From positions 1-46,398 of the forward strand of contig JAFPSR010000026.1 in NCBI GenBank assembly GCA_017413675.1: 46,398 nt of DNA, given 5' to 3'. The stretch is from Clostridia bacterium. GTDB taxonomy: Bacteria > Bacillota_A > Clostridia > Christensenellales > UBA1750. The number at the start of each line of letters is the position of its first letter. The first letter of the stretch is position 1. This document shows, piece by piece, positions 1 to 8,641 of this stretch. Both the position numbers and the translations under genes were made by a program. A model generated the notes under the pieces. That model saw only the letters and a list, made by a program, of their open reading frames with translations. It was not told the origin of the DNA and ran no database searches.

Positions 1-2814
1 AAAGATAAATCGCAGTTCCTCCCGGTTCAGTTCGCGGATCGATGTTTCCCCTCCGGAGATAGCCCGGGCAATCAGATCCCGTTTTTCCTCCTTAAGGGCC
101 ATTACCCTCTCCTCCACACTGTTCCGGGTTACCAAACGAATCACTTCCACCGGGCGCGTCTGTCCGATCCGGTGTGCCCGGTCCGAAGCCTGATCCTCCA
201 CGGCAGGATTCCACCACGGATCATACTGGATGACTACGTCTGCATTGGTCAGATTCAGCCCGAATCCCCCTGCCCGCAGCGAAATCAGAAAAACATCGGC
301 TTCACAGGCATTGAAGGCATTGACCAGACGGACACGTTCCCTGGCCGAAGTATCCCCATCCATGTACAGGAAGGAGATCCCCATGGCGCGCAGATGGCGG
401 CGCAGAATATCCAGCATCTGTGTAAACTGGGAGAACAGAAGCACAAAATGCCCGCCTTCCACAGCTTCGGCAACCAGCTCCAGACAAGCCTGGAGTTTCC
501 CGGAAGATCCTTCATACTGATCCAGGTACAGACCGGGGTGGCAGCAAAGCTGGCGAAGCCTTGTAATTGCCGCCAGTGTACGCATCATGCCGCGTCCCCG
601 TTCCGACTGATTATCCATATGCCGGATCTGCCGGAGCAGAAGGTTGTGGGTATGCGCATAGGCCTGATACTGTTCCGGCGTCATATCGACCAGTACATCA
701 TGCTCTATCTTGGGCGGCAGATCCCTGAGCACATCACTCTTGACCCTTCGCAGCAGGAACGGTGCCGTCCGGCGCCGCAGGGCAGCCAATTCCCTGTCCT
801 GCGCCTCTGTAGACGTCTGGAACCGATTGGCAAATTCCCGGGCATCCCCCAGGAATCCCGGGAGAACATAATCAAAAACTGCCCACAATTCCCCCAAATG
901 GTTCTCCACCGGTGTCCCCGTCAAAGCGAAACGGGATTCCCCGGAAAGTCTCCGCGCTGCCCGGAAAGACTGCGAGGAAGCATTTTTGATATGCTGCGCC
1001 TCATCCAGAATACAAATCCGGAACGGGATCTTTTCCAGCGTATCGATATCCCTGCGCATCTGTGCATACGAAGTCAGGATCAGGTCATACCGGCTGTACT
1101 CGGAAAGCTGTGACAGCCGCTGCTGTGCGTTCCCCTGACAGATCAGTACCCGCAGGTTGGGTGTAAACCGTTCCGCTTCCGCCAACCAGTTATACAGAAG
1201 GGATGTCGGTACCACACACAGGGAAACCCCACCTTCCGCTTCCTGAACTTTCCGGAGCAGGGCAAGTACTTCCACTGTCTTCCCGAGTCCCATCTCATCC
1301 GCCAGTATACCGCCCATTTTCAGTTCAGCCAGTGTATACAGCCAGCGGAATCCCTCTTCCTGGTAGGTGCGCATTCCCTGCAGGGGTGCCGGAAGTTCTT
1401 CCGGCACCCCGGTCAGTTTCTCATACAGACGGCGGACTTCCTCTTCCCGTTCCACCGGAAGTCCCTCCAGGAGGCTCATCAATGCCGGTGCCTGGTAGGA
1501 AGCAAACCGCAATACATTTCCGGTTTCCCCCAACGCATCCTGTGCCAGCAGGGATATTTTTTCCCACCCATCATCTTCAAGTGTCAGATAAGATCCGTCC
1601 CTGAGCCGTACATAACGGCGCTTTTCCCGGACAGCCTGCATAAAGGATGCAATCTCCTCTTCGGGAAGTTCTCCTGTCTGCAGTGTCAGTTCCAGGAAAT
1701 TCTTCCCGCGGTTGAAGCGAACAGACCCGGAAAGATGCATCCGTCTGGGGCGCATCTGCACCAGCTCATCCGAAAGGTAGACTTCCGCACAGGTTCGGAG
1801 CTGTTCCACTCCTTTCGTCAGGAATTCGTAGATATCCCCGTCCTCCTGCAGATGTGCATATCCCGGACGTACATGAAATCCATACTGGGAAAGGAGGGAA
1901 AGAATCCCATGTTCTGCAGCACTGTCACGCAGAAGAAGCAGTCTTTCTGCCGTATCCTCTTTGGGGGAAAACGGATCAATACTGCGTTCCGCATAGCAGA
2001 ATTCCAGGCGGCAGGTCAGATCGTCCTGTTCCCGATCCAGATAAGCCCTTGCCGTAAGGATTTCAGACACCAACAGCTGGTTAATGTCTTCCTGAACCTG
2101 TACGGAAGCACAGGCCTGCAGACGGGGCAGAATTTCACTTAAAAACCGTTCCCCGTTGCGGAACCCTAAATGGTATTCGGATTCCGGATCCATCAAAAAC
2201 GGGTAAAGCATCTCCCGTTCCTGTTCATAGAGCCGGTACAGTTTTCTCTGAACCAGTACATAGGCACAATCCGGGGAGAATGCCTGCATGCCTTCCTTCC
2301 GGCAGTACAGATGCAGCCCATCCCTGTCCAGGTTCAGCTGGAAAGAAATCGGAAGCTTCTCCCGAACCACCGATGTAACTTCCGTAAGTTCATTCCGGCT
2401 GCGGATCAGGAAGGGATGTTCCCCCAGTACATCCAATATACGGGTAACAGCCATGAGCGGGATGCTGATATACTTCCTCTTCTGCGGTACATTGGTCACA
2501 GAATACAAATGCGTGTATTCCGACAACAGACGCAGGAAAGCTTCCTCCTGTACCTGAAAGCTCTGTGTCTGCCCGTCCAGAGTGAAATCCTTGCCCATCC
2601 GCAGGGGTTTCCCTTCAAAATATGCATTGATCATCTCCGGAATGTTCTGGACTACATACATTCGCTTCATTCCGGCTTTCAGAGCAACCTGCAGCAGGTG
2701 GTTTTCCCGATCGATTCCGAATATGATTACGAGATGTATCGGAATACCACGCAGCAGAGGCTGATCATAATAGGCCATCAGTTGGTCTTCTCTTTCCCTG
2801 CCAGGATTCTGCAT
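1..2814 (-). CDS. SNF2-family DEAD/DEAH helicase, 3' end cut by window
   Basis: ATP-dependent SNF2/Rad54-type DNA translocase. Reading the minus strand from ATG 2814 gives 938 codons without a stop up to base 1. The frame is still open there, but the last residues resemble the usual SNF2 C-terminus, so probably only a few codons are missing. The N-terminal half (about 1-480) resembles the bacterial SNF2-associated region. The motor follows: Walker A DEMGLGKT near residue 505, box II DEAQH near 603, TGTPVEN near 640, and motif VI DRAHRIGQTRP near 880. No N-terminal SWIM zinc finger is seen. A GAGAGG ribosome site lies about 8 nt before the ATG. The gene is divergent from the membrane protein at 3056. 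The cellular role of bacterial SNF2 proteins is poorly defined; transcription recycling or DNA repair is possible. Confidence 0.9.
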   Translation of the reverse strand, partial: MQNPGREREDQLMAYYDQPLLRGIPIHLVIIFGIDRENHLLQVALKAGMKRMYVVQNIPEMINAYFEGKPLRMGKDFTLDGQTQSFQVQEEAFLRLLSEYTHLYSVTNVPQKRKYISIPLMAVTRILDVLGEHPFLIRSRNELTEVTSVVREKLPISFQLNLDRDGLHLYCRKEGMQAFSPDCAYVLVQRKLYRLYEQEREMLYPFLMDPESEYHLGFRNGERFLSEILPRLQACASVQVQEDINQLLVSEILTARAYLDREQDDLTCRLEFCYAERSIDPFSPKEDTAERLLLLRDSAAEHGILSLLSQYGFHVRPGYAHLQEDGDIYEFLTKGVEQLRTCAEVYLSDELVQMRPRRMHLSGSVRFNRGKNFLELTLQTGELPEEEIASFMQAVREKRRYVRLRDGSYLTLEDDGWEKISLLAQDALGETGNVLRFASYQAPALMSLLEGLPVEREEEVRRLYEKLTGVPEELPAPLQGMRTYQEEGFRWLYTLAELKMGGILADEMGLGKTVEVLALLRKVQEAEGGVSLCVVPTSLLYNWLAEAERFTPNLRVLICQGNAQQRLSQLSEYSRYDLILTSYAQMRRDIDTLEKIPFRICILDEAQHIKNASSQSFRAARRLSGESRFALTGTPVENHLGELWAVFDYVLPGFLGDAREFANRFQTSTEAQDRELAALRRRTAPFLLRRVKSDVLRDLPPKIEHDVLVDMTPEQYQAYAHTHNLLLRQIRHMDNQSERGRGMMRTLAAITRLRQLCCHPGLYLDQYEGSSGKLQACLELVAEAVEGGHFVLLFSQFTQMLDILRRHLRAMGISFLYMDGDTSARERVRLVNAFNACEADVFLISLRAGGFGLNLTNADVVIQYDPWWNPAVEDQASDRAHRIGQTRPVEVIRLVTRNSVEERVMALKEEKRDLIARAISGGETSIRELNREELRFIF

Positions 2815-2969
2815 GTTGTTTTTCCTCTCTTTTCCGGATTCCCAATACAAGGGTATCCTTATATTATTCTCCGCCCGGCTTGCAGTTTCCTTCCCTTTGC
2901 ATAAAGGAAAAGCACATATTGGGAGATCACTTATCTCTGTTTTATGTGCTGACGAAGATAGAACAACGT

Positions 2970-3002
2970 TATAATAACCATGTTCACTCTTTATGCTATA
3001 AT
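2970..3002 (+). promoter_or_regulatory. promoter of the GT-C-like gene
   Basis: TGCTATAAT at 2994-3002 is an extended -10 element (TG, one base, TATAAT) 54 nt before the start at 3056. A second TATAAT occurs at 2970-2975. No good -35 box is seen for the downstream element, as is common with extended -10 promoters. Confidence 0.5.
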
Positions 3003-3055
3003 GAAAAAAGAATCGTGGGAATAAACATCCGGATCCCCACGGGGAAGGAGTATCC

Positions 3056-4273
3056 ATGTCCGCTTCACGAAAAAAGGGACTGCCTGCCTCCGGCAGTTTT
3101 GCCCTCCCTCTTTTGCTTCTCGGAGCTGCCCTGTTTTATCTTTTATATCATGATCTGGCCGGCGGTACCCTGTTTGCGCATAACGGCTGGGACAGCTATA
3201 CCTTACAGGCGGACGCATGGCTGCACGGGAGGATTGCCCTGGACCGGGACTATCCCTATCTGGAGCTGGCCATATATCAAGGACAGTATTATGTCTCTTT
3301 CCCCCCGTTCCCGGCCTTGCTTATGCTGCCTTTCGTCCTCGTTTTCGGTCTGGATACCCCCAACAACCTGATTCTGGCCTTCTGGATGGTTGCCGCCCTC
3401 CCTGCCCTGTATCTGTCTTTTCGAAAAATCGGCATTCGGGAAGCTGTTTCCGCCATTGCTTCCCTCCTCTTTCTCTACGGTTCCAACCTTCTTTGGATGT
3501 CTACATGTGCGGGAGTCTGGTTTATTGCCCAGGTCCTGAACTTTACCCTGCTCAGCTGGGCCCTGTATTTTTTCACGCTGCACCGTCATGCGCTCTGCAC
3601 ATCCTTTATCGCTTTGGCCGTCGGCTGCCGTCCCCTTTCCGTCCTGCTTCTTCTGCCCGTCTTTTTCCTGTTCCTGCGGGAAGACCGGCAAAAAGGACGC
3701 CGTCTGGGCGAAGCGCTTCTGTCCGAATGGCCCTGTATACTCTCCGCACTCCTGATCGGTCTTGCCTATATGTTCTACAATATTATCCGGTTCGGCAATC
3801 CCCTGGAATTCGGCCATAATTATCTTCCCGAATTCGTCCGCGCACCGGAGGGGCAGTTCTCCCTGGTATACCTGTGGCCGAACCTGAAGGAAGCCCTCTT
3901 CGGCTTCATCTCGCTGGAGCCGGACGCCAGTCTTCGTTTTTCGGAATTCGGCAGTATGGCATTCTATCTGGCCAATCCGGTTTTCCTGGCATTCGGGGCT
4001 CAGACCGTTTCCGACCTGGTCCGCCGCCGTTTCCAGCCGGTGCAGATCCTCTGCTGGGTATTCCTGATCCTGGAGTTATTGCTCCTCTGCTGTCACCGGA
4101 CCCTTGGGGGATGGCAGTTCGGGTGCCGGTATACCTGCGACCTCGTCCCGTATGTTATCCTGTATTACCTCCTGAAAGACCGGAAACAATCCTTTACCGC
4201 CCTCTGGCTGTTCGGCTTCGCCGGCCTGATTTTCAACCTGTACGGGGCGCTGCACATGCTGGTCACCCAGTAG
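3056..4273 (+). CDS. polytopic membrane protein, probable GT-C glycosyltransferase
   Basis: 405-residue integral membrane protein with about ten hydrophobic segments. After the first membrane segment a short extracytoplasmic stretch carries acidic and aromatic residues (NGWDSYTLQADAWLHGR, then YYVSFPPFPALL). That layout recalls GT-C enzymes of the GT39/ArnT type, which move sugars from polyprenyl-phosphate carriers to surface acceptors. The assignment rests on topology and this loop only; donor and acceptor are unknown. The start ATG is preceded by GGGGAAGGAG at good spacing. The gene has its own promoter and ends in a hairpin terminator, so it appears monocistronic. A transporter or other membrane protein cannot be excluded. 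Confidence 0.6.
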   Translation: MSASRKKGLPASGSFALPLLLLGAALFYLLYHDLAGGTLFAHNGWDSYTLQADAWLHGRIALDRDYPYLELAIYQGQYYVSFPPFPALLMLPFVLVFGLDTPNNLILAFWMVAALPALYLSFRKIGIREAVSAIASLLFLYGSNLLWMSTCAGVWFIAQVLNFTLLSWALYFFTLHRHALCTSFIALAVGCRPLSVLLLLPVFFLFLREDRQKGRRLGEALLSEWPCILSALLIGLAYMFYNIIRFGNPLEFGHNYLPEFVRAPEGQFSLVYLWPNLKEALFGFISLEPDASLRFSEFGSMAFYLANPVFLAFGAQTVSDLVRRRFQPVQILCWVFLILELLLLCCHRTLGGWQFGCRYTCDLVPYVILYYLLKDRKQSFTALWLFGFAGLIFNLYGALHMLVTQ

Positions 4274-4310
4274 CAGGTCCGGACACATGCCCCTTTGTTA
4301 ATTCCGTCTT

Positions 4311-4350
4311 AAAACGACCGCCTTTTCCCGGGCGGTTTTCTGATTTTTTC
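4311..4350 (+). terminator. intrinsic terminator after the GT-C-like gene
   Basis: Stem ACCGCC (4317-4322) with GGCGGT (4331-4336), flanked by AAAA upstream and a broken T-rich tail (TTTTCTGATTTTTT). Confidence 0.75.
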
Positions 4351-4800
4351 GGGATTTTCCTTCTATTGCCCGCCCCGGAAGAAAGAGTAAATTAACATTT
4401 CCACGGGGACTTCCCATTTCCTACATACAGAATTAACCGTTTCCAAACAAAGAAATTATACCGAATATGCATCAATATACCGGTTTCATTTTTCCCCCTG
4501 TTTGGCATTTCCTTCCATGCCGTTGGGTTTTTTGTTGTCTTTACGGGATTTTCCGTCTGTTTTCCTCATCCATTATGTCGATTTATAAACAGCCGGATGG
4601 AATCCAGGCGATAGTTTTGCATATTTATACATTTATTTTGCTGATTTTCCTGTCCTCCCGAAAACAAAGTTGACGAATTGCACTAAAACCGCTTGCATTC
4701 CTTTGTACTTTGTGCTATTTTCTTAATATCTAAATGCTAGGTTAGGTTATCTGCCTGCATATGTCTGTCAGATGAAAATTAATAGGAGGTGTATTCCATT
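4351..4800 (+). promoter_or_regulatory. AT-rich intergenic leader with promoter for the sugar permeases
   Basis: About 450 bases without a convincing gene. The best promoter is TTGCAT (4693-4698), 17 bp spacer, TATTTT (4716-4721). A further TTGACG lies just upstream at about 4670. The predicted 5' UTR is about 75 nt and ends in AGGAGG (4784-4789). Short open frames in the gap lack a ribosome site and coding character. No riboswitch fold was recognised. Confidence 0.55.
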
Positions 4801-5808
4801 ATGTCTGCGACATCCACGCTGTCGCCCACCACTCAAAAAGTTTTGAGAAGGAAAAAGAACTGGGGCAATGGCGAGATCAAACGGCACATCGCGTTCCTGA
4901 CGATGATGATTCCCGGTTTGGCCTTCCTGATCTGCTTCAGTTATCTTCCGATGCCCGGTATTCTCCTTGCTTTCAAGGACTATCACCTGGATAAACTGCC
5001 GGCTGATTTCTTCATTAAGAACCGCTTCATTTATTCGCTATTCGTATCCAATGAATGGGTCGGTATTGAGAATTTCCGGTTTATCTTCCTGAGCAGAGAT
5101 ATTTGGATCGCCGTCCGCAACACGGTCGGATACAACCTCATGTTCATGGTAGTTGGTCTGTTCTGCGCTGTCGGTCTTGCTCTGATGATCAACGAAATGG
5201 CGCAGCCCAAGATGGCAAAACTGTATCATACAATTTTGTTCCTGCCGCACTTCCTGTCCTGGGTTGTTGTTTCCTACCTGGTTTACGGTCTGGTTGCCGA
5301 ACGTGGCATCATCACCCAGATGATCCAGGCAGCCGGCGGCCAGAAAATCGCGTTCTATACCGAACCGAAATACTGGCCTTATATCTTCCTGTTCTTCAAT
5401 GTCTGGAAACATACCGGTAACTCTTCCATTATTTACCTGGCAACGCTGACCGGCTTCGATCAGGAACTCTACGAAGCCGCCGCTATCGACGGAGCCAACA
5501 AGTGGCAGCAGGTTACCAAAATCACGATCCCGCAGCTGGTCCCGATCATCGTTCTTCTGCAGATCCTGGCTATCGGCCGAATCTTCTCCGACGAATTCGA
5601 TATGTTCTATGCTCTTCCGAACGGCGCCGGTGCTCTGCGTGACATTTACTACACCGTAAACGTTTACGTATACCAGTCCATGAGAAGCGGTATGAACATC
5701 GCCTATCCGACTGCAGCCGGTTTGATGCAGTCCATCGTCGGTTTGTTCATGATCGTTACGACCAACCTGATCGTTCGTCAGGTTGCTCCGGACATGGCGC
5801 TGTTCTAA
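4801..5808 (+). CDS. sugar ABC transporter permease, LplB type
   Basis: 335-residue MalF-like inner-membrane permease of the LplB/YtcP carbohydrate-uptake family, with six predicted membrane helices. The ATPase-docking EAA loop is clear near residues 223-242 (EAAAIDGANKWQQ). An in-frame GTG at 4789 overlaps the ribosome-binding site, so ATG 4801, 11 nt after AGGAGG, is preferred. The second permease follows 18 nt later, in an operon with it. In this family the partner is usually a large lipoprotein binding protein and the ATPase is often a shared MsmX type; neither gene is in the window. The substrate is unknown; oligosaccharides are usual. Confidence 0.92.
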   Translation: MSATSTLSPTTQKVLRRKKNWGNGEIKRHIAFLTMMIPGLAFLICFSYLPMPGILLAFKDYHLDKLPADFFIKNRFIYSLFVSNEWVGIENFRFIFLSRDIWIAVRNTVGYNLMFMVVGLFCAVGLALMINEMAQPKMAKLYHTILFLPHFLSWVVVSYLVYGLVAERGIITQMIQAAGGQKIAFYTEPKYWPYIFLFFNVWKHTGNSSIIYLATLTGFDQELYEAAAIDGANKWQQVTKITIPQLVPIIVLLQILAIGRIFSDEFDMFYALPNGAGALRDIYYTVNVYVYQSMRSGMNIAYPTAAGLMQSIVGLFMIVTTNLIVRQVAPDMALF

Positions 5809-5826
5809 GAAAGGAGGATTTGGATT

Positions 5827-6774
5827 ATGTCAGCAACTACTGTTGAAAAGAAAAACATTAAGGCTTCAACCCGCTCTCTGAACCAGATTTCTCCGACTGC
5901 GAATGCGATCATGCACGTGATCCTGATCATTGCCTGTCTGCTCGTTATCCTGCCGTTGTTAATCGTTATCGCCGCTTCCTTCTCCGAAGAAAAGCAGATC
6001 GTTACCTACGGCTATTCGTTCCTGCCCCGCGGCTTCTCCCTGGAAGCTTACAAGCTGCTGTTCACCAAAGGTAAGGTTGTTTACTATGCTTACCGCAACA
6101 CCATCGCCGCTACCGTCCTGGGTACCGTTTGCTGTATGGTTTCCGTCGGTTTGTATGCCTATCCCCTTTCCCGTCGTGACTTCCGCTTCCGCGGCGTGTT
6201 CATGTTCATCTCCTTCTTCACCATGCTGTTCCACGCTGGTATGGTTCCCTACTATGTAACGGCTACGCAGATCCTCGGCCTGAAGAACACCTTCTGGGCC
6301 CTGTTCCTGCCGATGTCCTTCAGTGCATACTGGGTTATCATCATGAGAACGTTCTACAGGACGAACGTTCCGGAAGAAGTTATCGAGTCTGCCCGTATCG
6401 ACGGCGCCGGTGAATGGCGTACGCTGCTGCAGATCGTTGTCCCGCTGGCCGTTCCCGGCCTGGCCACCGTTGCCCTGTATGCAACGATCGGTATCTGGAA
6501 CAACTTCTATCAGTGCCTGCTGCTCAACTCCGACGATAAGCTGACGAACCTGCAGTACATGATTTACCGTACACTGATGAACATTCGTTACCTCAAGGAA
6601 ATGGCTGCTCAGCAGGGCATCGACTCCAACCAGATGATGGACTTGGCGAACCTGCCTTCTGAAACCTTCCGTATGGCTATGGCTCTGATCACGATCGGAC
6701 CCATCGTCGCGGCCTATCCTTACTTCCAGCGCTTCTTCATGAAGGGCTTGACCATCGGTGCTGTTAAAGGCTAA
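5827..6774 (+). CDS. sugar ABC transporter permease, LplC/YtcP type
   Basis: 315-residue MalG-like permease, presumed to dimerise with the preceding LplB-type protein to form the transmembrane channel. The N-terminal helix follows a polar leader of about 25 residues. The EAA loop lies near residues 186-203 (ESARIDGAGEWRTLL), and the protein ends with the family-typical FxKGLTIGAVKG. AAGGAGGATTTGGATT precedes the ATG. Codon use here (GTT, CGT and similar among GC-rich codons) resembles that of the purine permease at 25560, which suggests strong expression. The operon closes with a strong terminator, so no binding protein is co-transcribed. Confidence 0.93.
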   Translation: MSATTVEKKNIKASTRSLNQISPTANAIMHVILIIACLLVILPLLIVIAASFSEEKQIVTYGYSFLPRGFSLEAYKLLFTKGKVVYYAYRNTIAATVLGTVCCMVSVGLYAYPLSRRDFRFRGVFMFISFFTMLFHAGMVPYYVTATQILGLKNTFWALFLPMSFSAYWVIIMRTFYRTNVPEEVIESARIDGAGEWRTLLQIVVPLAVPGLATVALYATIGIWNNFYQCLLLNSDDKLTNLQYMIYRTLMNIRYLKEMAAQQGIDSNQMMDLANLPSETFRMAMALITIGPIVAAYPYFQRFFMKGLTIGAVKG

Positions 6775-6828
6775 GATCGGTCTTTATGGGTATGTACCTT
6801 GCATACACCTGAATCATGTGACAGACTG

Positions 6829-6860
6829 AGACGGTGCAGCCAATGCTGCACCGTCTTTTC
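6829..6860 (+). terminator. strong intrinsic terminator after the permease pair
   Basis: Perfect stem GACGGTGCAGC (6830-6840) with GCTGCACCGTC (6845-6855), 4-base loop, then TTTT. Confidence 0.92.
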
Positions 6861-6917
6861 ATTCCCGGCAATAGTTGTCATTCTCAATTTTTTCATCCTT
6901 GTATATATTTTCATAAC

Positions 6918-6946
6918 TTGATTCAGAACCTGCATCATGCTAAACT
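6918..6946 (+). promoter_or_regulatory. promoter of the DUF362 gene
   Basis: TTGATT (6918-6923), 17 bp spacer, TAAACT (6941-6946), 50 nt before the start codon. Confidence 0.6.
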
Positions 6947-6995
6947 GGAAAGTAATGAAGTACCATATTTTTTTCTTTTCGGAAAGGATTAGAAC

Positions 6996-8525
6996 ATGGA
7001 ATCTACTGCAAAAAAACAGCCGGTAATCCGTCTTCGCCCGTTCAGTGAAGTTTGGATCGGAACCGGGAACGGACTGCTGAAGAAGAATCTGAAACGCGGT
7101 CTGGATGCACTCGGCGGACTGAAGAAATTCATCAAGCCCGGACAGAGCGTCTTTATCAAACCGAACCTGACTGCCGCGCAGGAAGAAATCACCGGCGGCG
7201 TCACGGACCTGCGCATGTGCAGAGCCCTGATTGAGCTGATTCAGGAAGAAACCGAGCACGGTCACCTGATGGTCGGCGAAAACACCGGGCAGGGCGGCGT
7301 GATCGGCCGTTACTTCATCTCCCATGGCTGGGCCAAAATGTGCGAAGACATGGGCGTGGAACTGGTTGACTTCGAAAAGGACGAGTGGGGCGAATATCCC
7401 CTGCCCGACGCCATGTTCCTGGATGTTGTCCATCTGCCCAAGAAGGTTGTGGAAGCCGACGTGTATATTACCCTTCCCATCCTGAAGAACCATGACACGG
7501 TATGCATCACCGCTGCCATCAAGAACAGCTTCGGCCTGATTTCCATGATCGACCGCCGCGAAACCCACCGTGCCAATGCTATCGAGCAGTGCATCGTGGA
7601 TATCGCCCGGATCCGCAAACCGGACCTGTGCATCGTGGACGGACGCATCGGCATGGAAGGCATCGCCGGCGGCTCCCATTTTGACCATCCGCGTTATGCC
7701 AACCGCATCATCATCGGCGCCGACCCGGTAGCCGTTGACGTGGTCTGCACGCATATCATGGAGCAGAACCCGCGTGTCCGTTATCTGCAGTGGGCAGAAG
7801 AATACGGCATCGGGAACGCCAACCTGGATTACATCAGCATCAAGGGCATGCCCCTGGAGGAAGCCAAGGTTCCCTTCATGACCCCCGCCGAAGAAATCGA
7901 GGAAACCACGGGCGGCAAAATCCATCTGTACGATCTGGATTCCTGCTCCCGCTGCCGCGCTGTCGCGCAGGGCACCCTGCATCGTTTCCGCTCTCCCGAG
8001 AGCGTATTGAACGAAGTGGATATCCTCTACGGCCCCGGTGACTGGAATATCGACGAAAAGGACCGCAGCAAAGCCTGCATCCTGGTCGGCGACTGCATCC
8101 AGGAGAAATACCGTTCCCTCGGCCGCTGGGTCCCCGGCTGCCCCATGAACGAAGCCGCTTACTTCAGCGCGCTGAATGACCTCAATGTCGTCTGCAACCG
8201 TTGTGAGTTGGCTGTCCGTGAGTGGATGGCTACCCATACGGAAGAGGAACTCGCTTTCCTGCGCATCCTGGCCTCCAACAAAACCGTTTTCCAGGGCAAG
8301 GACAACCATTCCGAAGCCACGGATTACGTGCTTACCGTCGGCGACTGCCAGATGATGTACGCACGTCACCATAAGTTCCGTAGCATGTCCGAATTCCGCG
8401 CCAAGGGCCTCGACATCAACATCGATGACCTGGTGGCCACCATCCCCGGACATGTCCCGACCATGGAAACCATCGAGGAAGCCTATCAGAAACTGAAGGC
8501 CCACCATGATGCCAACGCGAAATAA
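6996..8525 (+). CDS. DUF362 domain protein with cysteine-rich C-terminal part
   Basis: 509 residues. The N-terminal two thirds match the DUF362 pattern: IKPNLT near residue 53, VYITLPILKNH near 156, CITAAIKNSFG, and a GADPVAVD block near 245. DUF362 proteins are often linked to iron-sulfur chemistry and redox enzymes, but no reaction is firmly assigned. The C-terminal part carries spaced cysteines (SCSRCRA about 316, GDC about 365, VPGC about 381, CNRCE about 400) that could bind a metal or an Fe-S cluster, although the classic ferredoxin CxxCxxCxxxC spacing is absent. GGAAAGGA precedes the ATG. The gene has its own promoter and a strong terminator. Confidence 0.85.
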   Translation: MESTAKKQPVIRLRPFSEVWIGTGNGLLKKNLKRGLDALGGLKKFIKPGQSVFIKPNLTAAQEEITGGVTDLRMCRALIELIQEETEHGHLMVGENTGQGGVIGRYFISHGWAKMCEDMGVELVDFEKDEWGEYPLPDAMFLDVVHLPKKVVEADVYITLPILKNHDTVCITAAIKNSFGLISMIDRRETHRANAIEQCIVDIARIRKPDLCIVDGRIGMEGIAGGSHFDHPRYANRIIIGADPVAVDVVCTHIMEQNPRVRYLQWAEEYGIGNANLDYISIKGMPLEEAKVPFMTPAEEIEETTGGKIHLYDLDSCSRCRAVAQGTLHRFRSPESVLNEVDILYGPGDWNIDEKDRSKACILVGDCIQEKYRSLGRWVPGCPMNEAAYFSALNDLNVVCNRCELAVREWMATHTEEELAFLRILASNKTVFQGKDNHSEATDYVLTVGDCQMMYARHHKFRSMSEFRAKGLDINIDDLVATIPGHVPTMETIEEAYQKLKAHHDANAK

Positions 8526-8541
8526 TTCCTGACCTGTCTGT

Positions 8542-8579
8542 AAATCTCCCGGACATCCGCGGATGTCCGGGAGATTTTT
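8542..8579 (+). terminator. strong intrinsic terminator after the DUF362 gene
   Basis: Perfect 36-base palindrome (8542-8577), arm AAATCTCCCGGACATCCG, followed by further T residues. Confidence 0.93.
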
Positions 8580-8585
8580 GATGCC

Positions 8586-8615
8586 TTGACTGTCCCCTGC
8601 CCGCTTTGCTAGACT
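8586..8615 (+). promoter_or_regulatory. promoter of the lyase-like gene
   Basis: TTGACT (8586-8591), 18 bp spacer, TAGACT (8610-8615), shortly before the ribosome site. Confidence 0.6.
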
Positions 8616-8641
8616 GGAAAAAAACAACGGGAGGCCTTGCC

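Noticed and set aside
4467..4673. 68-codon open frame in the gap before the sugar permeases
   Set aside because: No ribosome site, rich in Phe/Ser/Cys from T-rich DNA, and it overlaps promoter sequence.
6771..8627. 618-codon open frame on the minus strand opposite the DUF362 gene
   Set aside because: It is the antisense of a well-supported gene with promoter, ribosome site and family motifs; the antisense product has no motif and arises from GC-rich codon structure.
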